Source: Methyloglobulus sp. (GTDB lineage Bacteria > Pseudomonadota > Gammaproteobacteria > Methylococcales > Methylomonadaceae). From it: a stretch of DNA of 64,000 nt. Location: positions 62,001-126,000 of the forward strand of contig JABFQX010000002.1 in assembly GCA_013141505.1 (NCBI GenBank), in the 5' to 3' direction. Below, in pieces: positions 1 through 10,591 of the stretch (positions are counted from its first letter, which is position 1; each line of letters opens with the position of its first letter). The position numbers were made by a program, and so were the translations under genes. A model generated the notes under the pieces. It was not told where the DNA came from. It did no database searches and worked only from the letters and a program-made list of their open reading frames with translations.

Positions 1-1
1 G

Positions 2-199
2 CTGGGAAGCGGTGTCGGTTCGGAACTGCGACATCCTTTGGGTATTACCATGGTAGGTGGACTGCTGTTCAGCCAGTTGCTGACCTTGTACACCACACCG
101 GTTATTTATCTGACTCTTGATAGGCTGGCTCGACGTTTTCGTGGTGAAGATGCCGGCGAGGGCAACGGTGAAGGTAATGCCGATGTAATTCAGTCATGA
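2..199 (+). CDS. RND multidrug efflux permease, C-terminal end only
   Basis: This is the last 65 codons of an inner-membrane RND pump whose start lies outside the window. The visible end, with [15 protein letters not shown] and then [17 protein letters not shown], matches the final transmembrane helices of the AcrB/MdtB type, followed by a short acidic cytoplasmic tail. Its stop overlaps the ATG of the next RND gene (ATGA), so the two are translationally coupled. Two adjacent RND permeases in this arrangement resemble MdtB-MdtC, which form a mixed trimer. The adaptor would be expected upstream, outside the window. Substrate cannot be told from this fragment. Confidence 0.9.
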   Translation: MGSGVGSELRHPLGITMVGGLLFSQLLTLYTTPVIYLTLDRLARRFRGEDAGEGNGEGNADVIQS

Positions 200-3100
200 A
201 TCCATCGGCATTTTTCATCTACCGCCCGGTAGCGACCACATTATTGACGATAGGTCTTGCGCTTGCCGGATTTGTGGCATTTCTGCAATTGCCGGTAGCA
301 CCGTTACCTCAAGTCGATTTTCCAAGTATTTCGGTGTTGGCGGCCATGCCCGGTGCCAGTCCGGAAACCATGGCAGCTACTATTGCCACGCCGCTGGAAC
401 GCTCACTAGGCCGGATCGCAGGCATTACCGAAATGACTTCGACCAGCTCTTTAGGGTCAACCCGAATCAATCTTCAATTTGAGCTAGACCGTGATATAGA
501 TGGTGCTGCCCGTGATGTACAAGCTGCCATCAATGCCGCCAGCAGCCTGTTGCCAAGCAACTTGCCCAGCCGCCCCAGTTACCGCAAAGTCAATCCTGCC
601 GAATCGCCGATCATGATTTTGGCATTGACATCTACCACTGTAAATCGTGGACAAATGTACGATGCCGCTTCAACCATCCTGGCTCAAAAAATCGCCCAGA
701 TACCCGGTATAGGTCAGGTTGCGGTGGGAGGGAGTTCTCTGCCTGCGGTACGCGTAGAATTGAATCCCGGACCGTTGGCGAAATACGGCATCAGCCTTGA
801 TGATGTTGCTAACGCTATCGCCACCGCGAATTCCAATCGTCCCAAGGGATCATTTGAAGCCAATGACAGGCACTGGCAAATTTACGCTAATGACCAAGCC
901 AAACAGGCCGCCGATTACAACCCGCTGATTGTTGCGTATCGAAATAATGCGCCGATTCGCATAGCCGATCTGGGCGAGGCTATCGACTCGGTAGAAGATT
1001 TGCGTAATAGCGGCCTAAAAAATGGCCAGCCGTCGATCCTATTATTCGTCGGCAAACAACCCGGTGCAAATATTATCGAAACCGTGGAGCAAGTGAAATC
1101 TATGCTTCCCCAATTGCGGGCATTGCTGCCGGATGCCATAAACCTTTCAGTCGCCGTGGATAGGACGCTCACCATTCGCGCATCGGTCAGTGAAGCAGAG
1201 CGCAGTTTGCTGATTGCTATCGGCTTGGTGATTCTGGTCGTGCTGTTGTTTCTGCGTAAGTTGCGTACAGCACTGATTCCCATCATTGCTGTGCCGGTTT
1301 CGCTGATTGGTGCCTGTACGGTGATGTATCTGTGTAAATTCAGTTTGGACAATCTGTCGTTAATGGCGCTGACTATCGCTACCGGATTCGTAGTTGATGA
1401 TGCTATCGTCGTCCTCGAAAATATAAACCGACATATCGAAAAAGGTTTGCCACCCTTTGAGGCGGCGTTACTCGGTGCGCGGGAAGTCGGGTTTACCGTA
1501 TTGTCGATGAGTTTATCGTTGATTGCGGTGTTCATTCCCATCTTGTTAATGGGCGGCATCGTCGGTCGATTGTTTAGGGAATTTGCTGTGACCTTATCTG
1601 CCGCTGTTCTGGTGTCGCTGGTCGTCTCGTTGACAGTAACGCCGATGCTTTGTGCCCGATGGCTGACGGTTGAAAAACAACCCGGCAAGGGCTTGCCACG
1701 AGCAATAGAACGCGTGTTTATCAGCCTTCAAAACAGTTATGAACGCAGTTTACGCTGGGCCTTAAACCATGCGCCAGTGATGTTGGTTGTACTATTCGCC
1801 TGCGTTGCTTTGAATATTCACTTGTACAACATCGTACCTAAAGGTTTTTTTCCGACGCAGGATAATGGTCGATTGATGGGAAGCATTCAAGCAGATCAAA
1901 GCATTTCCTTTCAAGCCATGCAGAAAAAGCTTTATACCTTCGCTAATATATTACAGAACGATCCGGCAATTACCGATGTCATCGGCTTTGTCGGTGGCAA
2001 CCAAAACTTTAATACCGGCCAGATGTTTGCGGTGTTAAAGCCGCCGGAACAACGCGGTGAATCAATGGCTGATGTTAGCCAACGCTTACGTAAAAAGCTG
2101 GCTGACGAGCCGGGTGCGAGTTTGTACTTGCAACCTGTACAAGAACTTAGGATTGGTGCGCGAAGTTCGGCTTCCATGTTTGAATATACCTTGCAGTCGG
2201 AAAAATTGGGCGAGCTTCGCGAATGGACACCAAAAATTGTTACTGCCCTGCAAAGCAAACCTGGACTGGTCGATGTCAATTCAAACGAGCAAGATAAAGG
2301 TCAACAAATTTCATTACAGGTAGATCGAGAAAAGGCCGCCCGTTTCGGGGTAACTCAAGCGGCAATTGATTCGACACTTTATAACGCTTTCGGTCAACGT
2401 CAGGTTTCTGTCATCTACAATACCCGCAACCAATACCATGTCGTCATGGAGCTGGCACCGCAATATTGGCAAAATCCCGACATCTTAAACCAGCTATACG
2501 TCAGCCCTTCCTCAGCAGCAAACAAGCAAAAAACCGCAACAAACCAGATACCATTGTCTTCATTAGCCAGTTTTGCGCCTACCAATGTGTCTTTAACGGT
2601 AAATCATCAAAGTCAATTTGCGGCGGCTACGCTATCGTTTGCTTTAAAGCCGGGAGTTTCGCTATCGACCGCGACCCAATTGATAACGCAAACCATGAAT
2701 GACATTGGTGTACCAAGTTCAGTTCGTGGTAGCTTTCAAGGCAACGCCAAAGCGTTTCAGGAATCCTTGCAGAATCAGCCTTGGTTGATTCTGGCGGCAA
2801 TTATCACTATTTATATTGTTCTGGGTGTGCTGTACGAAAGTTATATTCACCCGTTGACCATACTCTCCACGTTACCATCCGCTGGAATGGGTGCCATTAT
2901 GGCACTCATGATTTGTGACACTGAATTTAGTATTATCGCCCTGATTGGTGTGGTACTGTTGATTGGAATTGTCAAAAAAAATGCCATCATGATGATTGAC
3001 TTTGCCCTACAAGCGCAGCGCGAACAAGGCCTGAGTAGCGAAGATGCGATTATCAGTGCCTGCCTACTGCGGTTTCGACCTATCATGATGACCACACTGG

Positions 3101-3306
3101 CGGCATTGTTGGGTGCATTGCCGCTGGCTATGGCGACTGGCTACGGTGCTGAGCTACGGCAACCACTGGGGATTTCCATTGTCGGCGGGTTGTTGGTCAG
3201 CCAACTGTTAACTTTTTACACGACACCGGTAGTGTATTTGTATTTGGATCGCCTCAGTATTAAAAGCAAACGCCTGTTCCGGCGCAACGGTGCAAATTCT
3301 GTTTAA
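196..3306 (+). CDS. RND multidrug efflux permease (MdtC-like)
   Basis: A 1036-residue proton-driven inner-membrane pump of the hydrophobe/amphiphile (HAE) RND class. It begins with the typical N-terminal helix ([15 protein letters not shown]) followed by [18 protein letters not shown] of the porter domain. Helix 4 carries the proton-relay pair in [20 protein letters not shown] near residue 400, and the last helices repeat the family ending ([15 protein letters not shown]). Full family length is about 1025-1050, so it is intact. The start is fixed by the ATGA overlap with the preceding permease. The tandem suggests an MdtBC-like heteromeric pump exporting hydrophobic drugs or bile-salt-like compounds; this is family knowledge, and the substrate is not visible. 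Confidence 0.93.
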   Translation: MNPSAFFIYRPVATTLLTIGLALAGFVAFLQLPVAPLPQVDFPSISVLAAMPGASPETMAATIATPLERSLGRIAGITEMTSTSSLGSTRINLQFELDRDIDGAARDVQAAINAASSLLPSNLPSRPSYRKVNPAESPIMILALTSTTVNRGQMYDAASTILAQKIAQIPGIGQVAVGGSSLPAVRVELNPGPLAKYGISLDDVANAIATANSNRPKGSFEANDRHWQIYANDQAKQAADYNPLIVAYRNNAPIRIADLGEAIDSVEDLRNSGLKNGQPSILLFVGKQPGANIIETVEQVKSMLPQLRALLPDAINLSVAVDRTLTIRASVSEAERSLLIAIGLVILVVLLFLRKLRTALIPIIAVPVSLIGACTVMYLCKFSLDNLSLMALTIATGFVVDDAIVVLENINRHIEKGLPPFEAALLGAREVGFTVLSMSLSLIAVFIPILLMGGIVGRLFREFAVTLSAAVLVSLVVSLTVTPMLCARWLTVEKQPGKGLPRAIERVFISLQNSYERSLRWALNHAPVMLVVLFACVALNIHLYNIVPKGFFPTQDNGRLMGSIQADQSISFQAMQKKLYTFANILQNDPAITDVIGFVGGNQNFNTGQMFAVLKPPEQRGESMADVSQRLRKKLADEPGASLYLQPVQELRIGARSSASMFEYTLQSEKLGELREWTPKIVTALQSKPGLVDVNSNEQDKGQQISLQVDREKAARFGVTQAAIDSTLYNAFGQRQVSVIYNTRNQYHVVMELAPQYWQNPDILNQLYVSPSSAANKQKTATNQIPLSSLASFAPTNVSLTVNHQSQFAAATLSFALKPGVSLSTATQLITQTMNDIGVPSSVRGSFQGNAKAFQESLQNQPWLILAAIITIYIVLGVLYESYIHPLTILSTLPSAGMGAIMALMICDTEFSIIALIGVVLLIGIVKKNAIMMIDFALQAQREQGLSSEDAIISACLLRFRPIMMTTLAALLGALPLAMATGYGAELRQPLGISIVGGLLVSQLLTFYTTPVVYLYLDRLSIKSKRLFRRNGANSV

Positions 3307-3333
3307 ACCAACATCCCAAATCGGCGAATAGCT

Positions 3334-4242
3334 TTAAACTGGCAATTTGATTTCCAGAAATGCGGCGATCAATTGATTAACCTCTTGGCTATGGGTGATA
3401 GGTGTAGCATGACCGCCACCCGCTATGATTTCAAGCCGTCCTTGCCCCAACATCTGCGCCATTTGTTTAGAGTGGGCTGGATCAATAATATCGTGTTCGC
3501 CGGTCATGACCAGCGTTGCTGCGCTAATATCACGCAGATCGGAAGGCTTCAGTTGTGGCTCGGTTCGCCACAATTCATATATCGCCGATACCAAGGCAGG
3601 ATCATTTGCAAGACTTCCTGGCCAGTGGCTTCGCAACCAGCATTTAATTTTGCTGAACGTGCTTTGGGGAACTACCTCTTGAACACTGCTGGCATCAAAA
3701 GTTAGTCCGGAAGGCTCGTAATTGGCGCTGATAGCCACAATCCGCTGGACTCGCTGCGGTGCTTTCAGTCCCATTAACAGCGCAATGATGCCACCATCGC
3801 TGGAACCAATCACATCAGTGCGTTCAATACCAAGACGTTCCAGGACATGCAAGGCATCTTCAAGAAAAACCTCATAGCTGAGTTTTGCGTTTCCGACTGT
3901 TGATTTGCCATGGCCACGGGTGTCAATCAATATCACTTGTCGCCCAGATTCGACTAGCCAAGGAATTTGGGCAAGCCAACTGTGCATATTGCTCAGTCCG
4001 CCGTGCAACAGTAATACAGGGTCGCCCTTACCATAAACGACATAGTGAATATGTGCGCCTTGATTATCAATAGCACCTGATTCGGTATGCGCTGACGTTG
4101 CTATCTTCCAATTAAGGTAATTCAAGGTATTAGCTGATTTCGGCCTGAGTCTGGTTAACAACCTTAATACCGCTGTCGGTAAGATCATCACATTGAAACG
4201 AAATAAGCGCTTCAGCCGTTCATCAAGGTCAGTTATCTTCAT
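3334..4242 (-). CDS. alpha/beta hydrolase
   Basis: A 302-residue enzyme with the alpha/beta hydrolase fold. The oxyanion region is DPVLLLHGGLSNMHSW, the nucleophile elbow is VIGSSDGGIIALL, the acid is probably the Asp in MTGEHDIIDP, and the catalytic His sits in GGGHATPI near the C-terminus. About 75 residues precede the core, including a hydrophobic stretch (VMILPTAVLRLLTRL) that may be a membrane anchor. It converges on the RND gene with only 27 bases between stops, so it is a separate unit. Substrate unknown: esterases, haloalkane dehalogenases and lactonases share these motifs. Confidence 0.85.
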   Translation of the reverse strand: MKITDLDERLKRLFRFNVMILPTAVLRLLTRLRPKSANTLNYLNWKIATSAHTESGAIDNQGAHIHYVVYGKGDPVLLLHGGLSNMHSWLAQIPWLVESGRQVILIDTRGHGKSTVGNAKLSYEVFLEDALHVLERLGIERTDVIGSSDGGIIALLMGLKAPQRVQRIVAISANYEPSGLTFDASSVQEVVPQSTFSKIKCWLRSHWPGSLANDPALVSAIYELWRTEPQLKPSDLRDISAATLVMTGEHDIIDPAHSKQMAQMLGQGRLEIIAGGGHATPITHSQEVNQLIAAFLEIKLPV

Positions 4243-4305
4243 AAAGCGGTTCTGCCATAAATTTTAACCGATTGAATGTTTAACAAAATGAATTTTAATG
4301 CCTTT

Positions 4306-4611
4306 TCAAATTTCACTGCTTTCCAACATTGGTACAATCCAATATTGAATCCCCGCTCCTGAAAACTCTTCCTGCAACCGCTTTAACAATAGTTTGGCAC
4401 CTTCTTCATCAATATGGATCTGGAAACAAATTTGTTTTTGGCGTCCAGTGACTTGCTCCGCCAGCGACAATCCTTTGTTTTCATGGTGATGCACATTGAC
4501 AGGAAAGCTACTAAAGCCGTGTTCAGATTCCAGGGTCAATAGGCAATCAACAACCGCTTCTTCAAGACTCGATGCGGTGTTGAGTATTACCAGACAATCT
4601 TTGCTCATCAT
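4306..4611 (-). CDS. DUF3240 family protein, last gene of metal-efflux operon
   Basis: A 101-residue cytoplasmic protein with no signal peptide. It resembles the DUF3240 family, which is commonly found beside CusA/CzcA pumps and has a PII-like ferredoxin fold (family knowledge, recalled not searched). It contains several His residues (EHGFSSFPVNVHHHENKG) and acidic patches that could bind metal. Its ATG overlaps the stop of the pump gene by 4 bases, so it is co-translated with it. A metal-sensing or pump-regulating role is an inference from position; no catalytic motif is visible. Confidence 0.75.
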   Translation of the reverse strand: MMSKDCLVILNTASSLEEAVVDCLLTLESEHGFSSFPVNVHHHENKGLSLAEQVTGRQKQICFQIHIDEEGAKLLLKRLQEEFSGAGIQYWIVPMLESSEI

Positions 4612-7600
4612 ACAAGCTCCTTGGCCTTACCAAATCGTTTAAACAGGATGGGCAATAAAAATAGGGTTAGGAAAGTAGACGATACCAATCCACCAATAAC
4701 CACTATTGCCAAGGGTCGCTGAATTTCTGAACCCGGACCGGTGGCGAACAACAAAGGGATCAAACCAAAAGCAGCAATGCTGGCGGTCATCATAACGGGT
4801 CGTAGCCGTCTGGCAGACCCGACCACCACAACCTTAGCGATGTCCATGCCAACCGCCAGCAGTTGATTAAAATAGCTGACCATTACCACGCCGTTGAGTA
4901 CGGCAATCCCTAGCAGCGCGATGAAGCCGACTGATGCAGGTACAGAAAGATATTCGCCCGACAGCCATAACGCAAATACTCCCCCGATCATAGCTAAGGG
5001 TATATTAGACAGCACCAATAATGCCTGTCGCACTGAGCCGAAGGTTGAAAACAGCAACAGAAAAATCAGCCCTAGCGATACCGGAATAACCAACGACAAA
5101 GTAGCCGCCGCACGTTGTTGGTTCTCAAACTGGCCACCAAATGCAACAGTATAGCCCGTGGGCAGTTTGACCTTATCGGCAACTGCCTTTTTGGCTTCAT
5201 CGACAAAACCGACCAAATCGCGGCCATCAACATTACTGCGAACCACTGTAAACCGCTGTCCACGTTCCCGACCTATAGAAACCAAGCCTTCCGTTTTGTG
5301 GACTTTGGCAACGGTTGTTATCGGCACATGGTTGCCATTCGGCAAGGTTAATTGCAGGTTCTCAAAATTGGCTACGGTACTATCGCCGCGCACTATCAAA
5401 GGCGTACGTTTTATCCCTTCTTGTACAATGCCGAGATTTAACCCTTCAATTTGTGCTCTCAAGAGATTTTCAATCGTATCGCCATCAAGGCCAAGACGAC
5501 CTGCCGCCGATCTGTCTATACTGACTTGCAGAAACTGCATTCCGCTATTCTGTTTAACAAACACATCGCTGGAGCCTTGGATATGCTTCAATATTTCAAC
5601 AATTTCATCGGCTTTTTTATTCAGTACCGCAAGATCAGGGCCAAATAGTTTAACCGCCAGATCACCTCGTGTTCCGGTCAGCATTTCGGAAACCCGCATT
5701 TCGATGGGCTGGGTAAAGCCAAAGGAAATTCCTGGCAATTGCTCCATGACCTTACGAATTTTCTCGATCAACGCTTCTTTTGATGCCACGCCCCATTCTT
5801 CTTTAGGTTTAAGTACCAAGAATGTATCGGTTTCATTAAGCCCCATTGGATCAAGCCCCAACTCATCAGAACCTACCCGTGCAACAACCGTCGTGATTTC
5901 TGGAATTTCCCTGAGCAACAATTTTTGTACTTGACCATCCAATGCAACCGACTGATCTAACGTAATCGACGGTAGTTTTTCGACTTGGACAATGATATCG
6001 CCTTCGTCCATCGTCGGCATGAAGGTGCTACCAATACGGGTAAATACCAAAGCGGTAACAATCAGCAATCCACCGGCAATCATGAAAATCTTTTTGCTAT
6101 TGTCCAGACACCACAACAAAGAAGGCTGATAGAGACTTAATAACTTACGCGGTAGCCAAGGTTCTTCATGGGTGACCTCCTTGAGTAGAAAGGATGCCAG
6201 AACGGGAATCACACTTAACGATAAAATCAGGGAGCCGCCCAACGCAAACACAATAGTCAGTGCTACGGGTGTAAATAATTTGCCTTCCAAACCTTGCAAG
6301 GTCAACAAGGGCAGAAACACGATGATGATGATCAAGATGCCCGATGTGACCGGCACGGCAACTTCGCGGGCGGCACGGTAAATCACATGCAAACGCGGCA
6401 AGCGCTCGGCTTTTTCCTTATGTGCCATATGAGTGATGATGTTTTCGACCACGACCACCGCCGCATCGACCAGCATACCAATCGCAATCGCCAAACCGCC
6501 CAGGCTCATCAAGTTTGCCGACATGCCAGCAAATTTCATCAGTATAAAAGTGACCATTGCCGCCATCGGTAATGCCAAGGCGACTGTCAGTGCGGCGCGT
6601 AAGTCGCCCAAAAATAAAATGAGCAAGATAACGACCAGTACGATGGCTTCCATGAGTGCATGGAATACGGTATCGACAGCTTTGTCCACGAGGTTGCCGC
6701 GATTGTAAAACACCTTTACTTTCACGCCTTCAGGAAAACTGGGGGTAATTTCTGCCAGCTTTTCTTCAATGCCGACGATGGTTTGCCTGGCATTGGCACC
6801 GCGAAGACTCAACACCAGGCCCGTCACCGCTTCGCCTTTGCCGTCTTTGCTGACCGCGCCATAGCGGGTTAACGCGCCTATCGACACATCAGCAACATCA
6901 CCAACCGTAATCGACATGCCTTGGTTGCTTTCGACCACAATGGCATTTACATCAGCCAATGTTTTAATACGGCCTTCGGCACGGACGATCAAAGCTTCAT
7001 CGCCCTCGGTCATGCGCCCTGCGCCGTCATTACGGTTATTTTTTTCCAGTACACTGATTAACTTGTCGATACCAATCCCACGCGCAGCCAAACGGGCGTT
7101 ATCGGGCATGACAACAAAACTTCTGACCATACCGCCCAATGAATTGACATCGGCCACACCTGGAACGGTCCTGAGTGCCGGACGGATAACCCAATCGAGC
7201 AAATCGCGCTTTTCCATCAGATTTAAGCCATCACCTTCGATGGAGAACATAAACATTTCTCCCAGCGGTGTGGTCATTGGCGCAATACCGCCTGATACAC
7301 CGGACGGCAAATTGCCCCACATGCCATTCAAGCGTTCGGCAATTTGCTGACGCGCCCAGTAAATATCGGTGCCTTCTTCAAAATCAACGGTGATGTCAGT
7401 CAACGCATATTTCGCAATCGAACGCAGCATGGTTTGGTGGGAAATGCCCAGTAGATCGACTTCGATAGGTGCAGTAATTCGAGCTTCCACCTCTTCCGGG
7501 GTCATACCGGGCGCTTTAACGATAATTTTTACCTGGGTGGGCGAAACTTCAGGAAAGGCGTCGATGGGGATATTTTTGAACGCATAATAACCACCGCCCG

Positions 7601-7667
7601 CCAGCAGGAACACAGCTAATAGAATGAGTATGCGCTGGCTGAGCGCAAATCGGATTAAGCCCCCCAT
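4608..7667 (-). CDS. CusA/CzcA family heavy-metal RND efflux pump
   Basis: A 1019-residue inner-membrane pump of the heavy-metal (HME) RND class. Family features are the N-terminal FALSQRILILLAVFLLAGG helix, IPIDAFPEVSPTQVKI, and the helix-4 motif AIGMLVDAAVVVVEN near residue 400. In HME pumps the DAA form of this motif goes with the Cu/Ag (CusA) group and the DGA form with divalent-cation pumps, so this one leans to monovalent copper or silver; the methionine relay was not verified. The C-terminal half repeats the fold and ends normally, so the gene is intact. It overlaps the adaptor stop by one base and DUF3240 by four, indicating one operon. Confidence 0.93.
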   Translation of the reverse strand: MGGLIRFALSQRILILLAVFLLAGGGYYAFKNIPIDAFPEVSPTQVKIIVKAPGMTPEEVEARITAPIEVDLLGISHQTMLRSIAKYALTDITVDFEEGTDIYWARQQIAERLNGMWGNLPSGVSGGIAPMTTPLGEMFMFSIEGDGLNLMEKRDLLDWVIRPALRTVPGVADVNSLGGMVRSFVVMPDNARLAARGIGIDKLISVLEKNNRNDGAGRMTEGDEALIVRAEGRIKTLADVNAIVVESNQGMSITVGDVADVSIGALTRYGAVSKDGKGEAVTGLVLSLRGANARQTIVGIEEKLAEITPSFPEGVKVKVFYNRGNLVDKAVDTVFHALMEAIVLVVILLILFLGDLRAALTVALALPMAAMVTFILMKFAGMSANLMSLGGLAIAIGMLVDAAVVVVENIITHMAHKEKAERLPRLHVIYRAAREVAVPVTSGILIIIIVFLPLLTLQGLEGKLFTPVALTIVFALGGSLILSLSVIPVLASFLLKEVTHEEPWLPRKLLSLYQPSLLWCLDNSKKIFMIAGGLLIVTALVFTRIGSTFMPTMDEGDIIVQVEKLPSITLDQSVALDGQVQKLLLREIPEITTVVARVGSDELGLDPMGLNETDTFLVLKPKEEWGVASKEALIEKIRKVMEQLPGISFGFTQPIEMRVSEMLTGTRGDLAVKLFGPDLAVLNKKADEIVEILKHIQGSSDVFVKQNSGMQFLQVSIDRSAAGRLGLDGDTIENLLRAQIEGLNLGIVQEGIKRTPLIVRGDSTVANFENLQLTLPNGNHVPITTVAKVHKTEGLVSIGRERGQRFTVVRSNVDGRDLVGFVDEAKKAVADKVKLPTGYTVAFGGQFENQQRAAATLSLVIPVSLGLIFLLLFSTFGSVRQALLVLSNIPLAMIGGVFALWLSGEYLSVPASVGFIALLGIAVLNGVVMVSYFNQLLAVGMDIAKVVVVGSARRLRPVMMTASIAAFGLIPLLFATGPGSEIQRPLAIVVIGGLVSSTFLTLFLLPILFKRFGKAKELV

Positions 7668-8776
7668 TATTCACTGCTCCCCAAACCCAGCATTGTGGCT
7701 TTGAGTGCTGCGGCATTGTTGATGGCAATGTCCTCAGTACCGGAAAAATGTCCGCTAATTACCGAGCCGTCAGCTTGTTTACCCAAAATAGTCACTTCGC
7801 GGGCCTTAAAACCGTCTTTATCCTTGATAAAAATGTAGGTTTTGCCGTCATTATGAGCAATGGCAACATTGGGTAATTTATAGGTGACAGCTTCGCTTGT
7901 TTGCATGTGCTGAATATTAACCTTTTGCCCGACCCGTATTGATGACGGGTTATTCCTGACAATTGCTCGTGCCAGGATAGTCTGATTTTCTGGATTCACA
8001 CTTTGTCCTAGCGCCTTGATTTCTGCTTCAACCAAACCATTTTCCACTTGGATTTTATCGCCAATTTTTATGTCGCTGATGTGTTCCTGGGGAATATTAA
8101 CTTCCAGCCAAAGCTCATCCAGATTGGCGATGCGGTAAAGCGGCGACATAGGATCAACATGCGTTCCTGAAATCGCCATACGCTCAATGACCCGACCCGC
8201 AATCGGTGACCTGATGCTGATCTGGCTGGTTAAACGACCCGTACTATCCAGTTGCTTAACTTCCTTAGCAGTCATTCCGGCAATTTGCAGCAGTTGCTTC
8301 GCTTCATTCACCTGAATTAAGGCTGCGCTATAAACGCTGAACGCTTCTTGTTCACCCCGACCGGAAATAACGCCCTCCTTGCGTAGTGTTTTATCTCGGT
8401 TGTAGGTGGCAGAAGCCAGCTTTAACGCGCCGACCGCTTTGAGGTAATTACTCTGTAACGTCAGTAAATCTGGGCTATTTATCAAACCCAGCAGCTCACC
8501 TTTTACAACCTTGTCGCCGACGGAAGCGTTCATTTTGAGAAGCAATCCCGCCTGCGAAGTGCTAACGATATATTCGTTTGCTGAAGGCACCACAACTTTG
8601 GCAGGAGCCGTAAACAACGGGATATGGCTGGTTGATTCCAACTTACCTATTTTTATGCCCAGATTATCTATCTGTTGTTGTGATATCTGGATTACATTGG
8701 TTTCTGCCCATGACTGTGTACTTAAAGCCATTAAGCCGAGCAGGGAAAGCACTAATCCGGTTATTTTATTGTTCAT
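7667..8776 (-). CDS. RND efflux periplasmic adaptor (CusB/CzcB-like)
   Basis: A 369-residue membrane-fusion protein bridging the pump and the outer-membrane channel. It has a cleavable signal peptide (GLMALSTQSWA at about residue 24), the two halves of the barrel-sandwich domain (AGLLLKMNASVGDKVVKGEL and SIRSPIAGRVIERMAISGTH), a helical hairpin between them, and a beta-barrel/membrane-proximal region. No Met/His-rich N-terminal metal domain like that of long CusB proteins is visible. It overlaps the TolC-type gene by 4 bases and touches the pump gene, consistent with a single tripartite system. Confidence 0.92.
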   Translation of the reverse strand: MNNKITGLVLSLLGLMALSTQSWAETNVIQISQQQIDNLGIKIGKLESTSHIPLFTAPAKVVVPSANEYIVSTSQAGLLLKMNASVGDKVVKGELLGLINSPDLLTLQSNYLKAVGALKLASATYNRDKTLRKEGVISGRGEQEAFSVYSAALIQVNEAKQLLQIAGMTAKEVKQLDSTGRLTSQISIRSPIAGRVIERMAISGTHVDPMSPLYRIANLDELWLEVNIPQEHISDIKIGDKIQVENGLVEAEIKALGQSVNPENQTILARAIVRNNPSSIRVGQKVNIQHMQTSEAVTYKLPNVAIAHNDGKTYIFIKDKDGFKAREVTILGKQADGSVISGHFSGTEDIAINNAAALKATMLGLGSSE

Positions 8777-10029
8777 GGCAAGACTCCTACCGCTTGGTTA
8801 TAAAACGCAATATCGCGTTGCAGCATAGTCGCACGTTCTTTGGCGCTTAAAATCGCTTGCTGTGTTCTGGATTCCACTTTTAGTAAGTCCATTAAATTAA
8901 TTTCACCGACCGAGAAACTCAGTTGCATCATGCTTAGATGTTGTTGGGCAATCCGTTTCAGTTCATTGGCAATTTCCAGTTCCGCTTCATTAACTTCCAG
9001 ATTATGTTCAGCTTCATGGTGGGCAAGCTCAAGACTCCGGTAGAGTTGTTCACGATCTGCAATCAGTCGATTGAGTTCTACATTAAGTGCAGCTATGTGG
9101 GGTTGAAGATGCTCAGAACCCCCAAAAGGGATATTAACGCCAATGTTAAAACTCTCGGTTTGATTGCTTCGCGGATCATTGTTTTGCGTCCGGTCACTAT
9201 TGATGCCAACAATGACATTGGTTTGCCCGGAACCGGTCAATTTAAGGGCTTTTAATTCCGCCTGTTTTCTTTCGATTTCACCATTAATCGCTACCAAATT
9301 AGGATGGTTAAGTTCCAGTTTTTTGATAGCCACCAATTTTTCCTGGTAAGCACCGGGAATTCGGCTTAATTGAGTGATGCTGGAGTAACGCTTGCGGGCG
9401 TGCATTAACTCAGCTTCTGCTTGAGTCAATACCGACAGTTTTTGTAATAACTCAGTTTGTGCCAGCAAGACGTCGGCACGGGGAAGATCGCCTAATTGCA
9501 CGCGGCGTTCAACTTTACCCAGTAATTTTTCAAAGATGTCTATTTCCGCACGGGCTTGCTCGTAGCGGATTTTTTGCAGCTCCATATCCCAAAGCGCACT
9601 TCTGACCAAACCGGCAATACGTAATCGAGTTGCCACAGATTGCAGGTTGGCGCTGTTTTCGGCTTTGCTACCACTGTCTTTTGCGGCATCACGCTGACCT
9701 AGATTCCACAACGGTACCTGTACCGTCGCATCGACATAATGCACTGTGCCACTGGTCATATTCTGATAACGAAGTCCGGCCTGGGATGCGCCTGCCGTCC
9801 AGCTTTCGCCCCTGTTGCGGAGTGCGACGGCCTCTTCTTCGAGTGCCGTAAGCCAAGCCATATCAGGAAATTTTTCCATAGTGAGGTCAATCACTTTGGG
9901 TAAGGTCAGCGATTTATCGACTTCTACAATATCTTCATGGGCAACGCTAGGTTTCAGGTCGGCAAATGCGACTGAAGTGATTAGGATTAGTCCAAGCATA
10001 ACCTTTAAAAAAGGTTTCAAAACAAACAT
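8773..10029 (-). CDS. TolC/CzcC family outer-membrane efflux channel
   Basis: A 418-residue exported protein with a signal peptide (MLGLILITSVAFA) and long amphipathic helices rich in Ala, Glu, Leu and Gln, typical of the coiled-coil barrel of TolC-family channels. The conserved end of the outer-membrane efflux repeat is seen in FSVGEINLMDLLKVESRTQQA near the C-terminus. Length fits CzcC/CusC proteins. It is the first large gene of the tripartite metal-efflux operon. No lipobox cysteine follows the signal peptide, unlike E. coli CusC. Confidence 0.9.
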   Translation of the reverse strand: MFVLKPFLKVMLGLILITSVAFADLKPSVAHEDIVEVDKSLTLPKVIDLTMEKFPDMAWLTALEEEAVALRNRGESWTAGASQAGLRYQNMTSGTVHYVDATVQVPLWNLGQRDAAKDSGSKAENSANLQSVATRLRIAGLVRSALWDMELQKIRYEQARAEIDIFEKLLGKVERRVQLGDLPRADVLLAQTELLQKLSVLTQAEAELMHARKRYSSITQLSRIPGAYQEKLVAIKKLELNHPNLVAINGEIERKQAELKALKLTGSGQTNVIVGINSDRTQNNDPRSNQTESFNIGVNIPFGGSEHLQPHIAALNVELNRLIADREQLYRSLELAHHEAEHNLEVNEAELEIANELKRIAQQHLSMMQLSFSVGEINLMDLLKVESRTQQAILSAKERATMLQRDIAFYNQAVGVLP

Positions 10030-10095
10030 ATAAGCTCATTGCGGCAAAACCGCGTTGTTAATCTAAAAAAATCCCTTGTGGATTTGAATGATAGC

Positions 10096-10494
10096 TTATT
10101 GAGCGGGAGGTGCGCGGGGGGAATGGGAAGCGAGATTAACGCGAGAATAGAACGGAAATAGATGTGGCGAAAAATTGCACTTAAATTCAGGTATTGCAGC
10201 TATTCGCGGCAAATCGGCTGGCGGCAAATAAAAATCATTGCCGGTATATTCAACAGATACGTCTTGGTAACTCCTGATACCGGCATCAATCATCACCAAC
10301 ATGCCTTCAGAATCCCTGTCAGCATTGACATTCTGCATAACAGGGGAATGCTGTTGCGTAGGATAGGCTTCAAGGCCGGGAATGTGTAAACCTTGGTTAA
10401 ACCGATTTGCACCGGTATGGGCATGGACTAATGGTGCAAAAAACTGCAACATTGCCAGCACAATAATCAACGATTTACTTAAATTAGGTAACAT
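10096..10494 (-). CDS. small exported protein leading the metal-efflux operon
   Basis: A 132-residue protein of unknown function with a clear signal peptide (LIIVLAMLQFFAPLVHA) and a mature chain starting near HTGANRFNQG. It is probably periplasmic; a single Cys and scattered His and Met residues are present, and the tail is Pro-rich (SHSPRAPPAQ). It lies 66 bases upstream of the TolC-type gene on the same strand, so it is likely the first gene of the efflux operon. Small periplasmic proteins often lead Cus/Czc operons as metal-binding factors, which is the only basis for guessing a role. No recognised domain. Confidence 0.6.
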   Translation of the reverse strand: MLPNLSKSLIIVLAMLQFFAPLVHAHTGANRFNQGLHIPGLEAYPTQQHSPVMQNVNADRDSEGMLVMIDAGIRSYQDVSVEYTGNDFYLPPADLPRIAAIPEFKCNFSPHLFPFYSRVNLASHSPRAPPAQ

Positions 10495-10591
10495 GCCATT
10501 AATGTTATTCTATAAATAAGTAATTAACAACTTGAAACTTTTACTGCAATGCCCCATCTTAGATGGACATTGCTTAAATTCTGAGGAAATC

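Noticed and set aside
915-1688. 257-codon open frame on the minus strand inside the RND gene
   Set aside because: It is fully contained in a well-supported RND permease on the other strand, has a biased Ser/Thr/Asn composition and no domain.
5158-5934. 258-codon plus-strand frame opposite the CusA-like gene
   Set aside because: Antisense to a strongly conserved pump; residue composition is Ser/Thr/Pro-rich and no motif is present.
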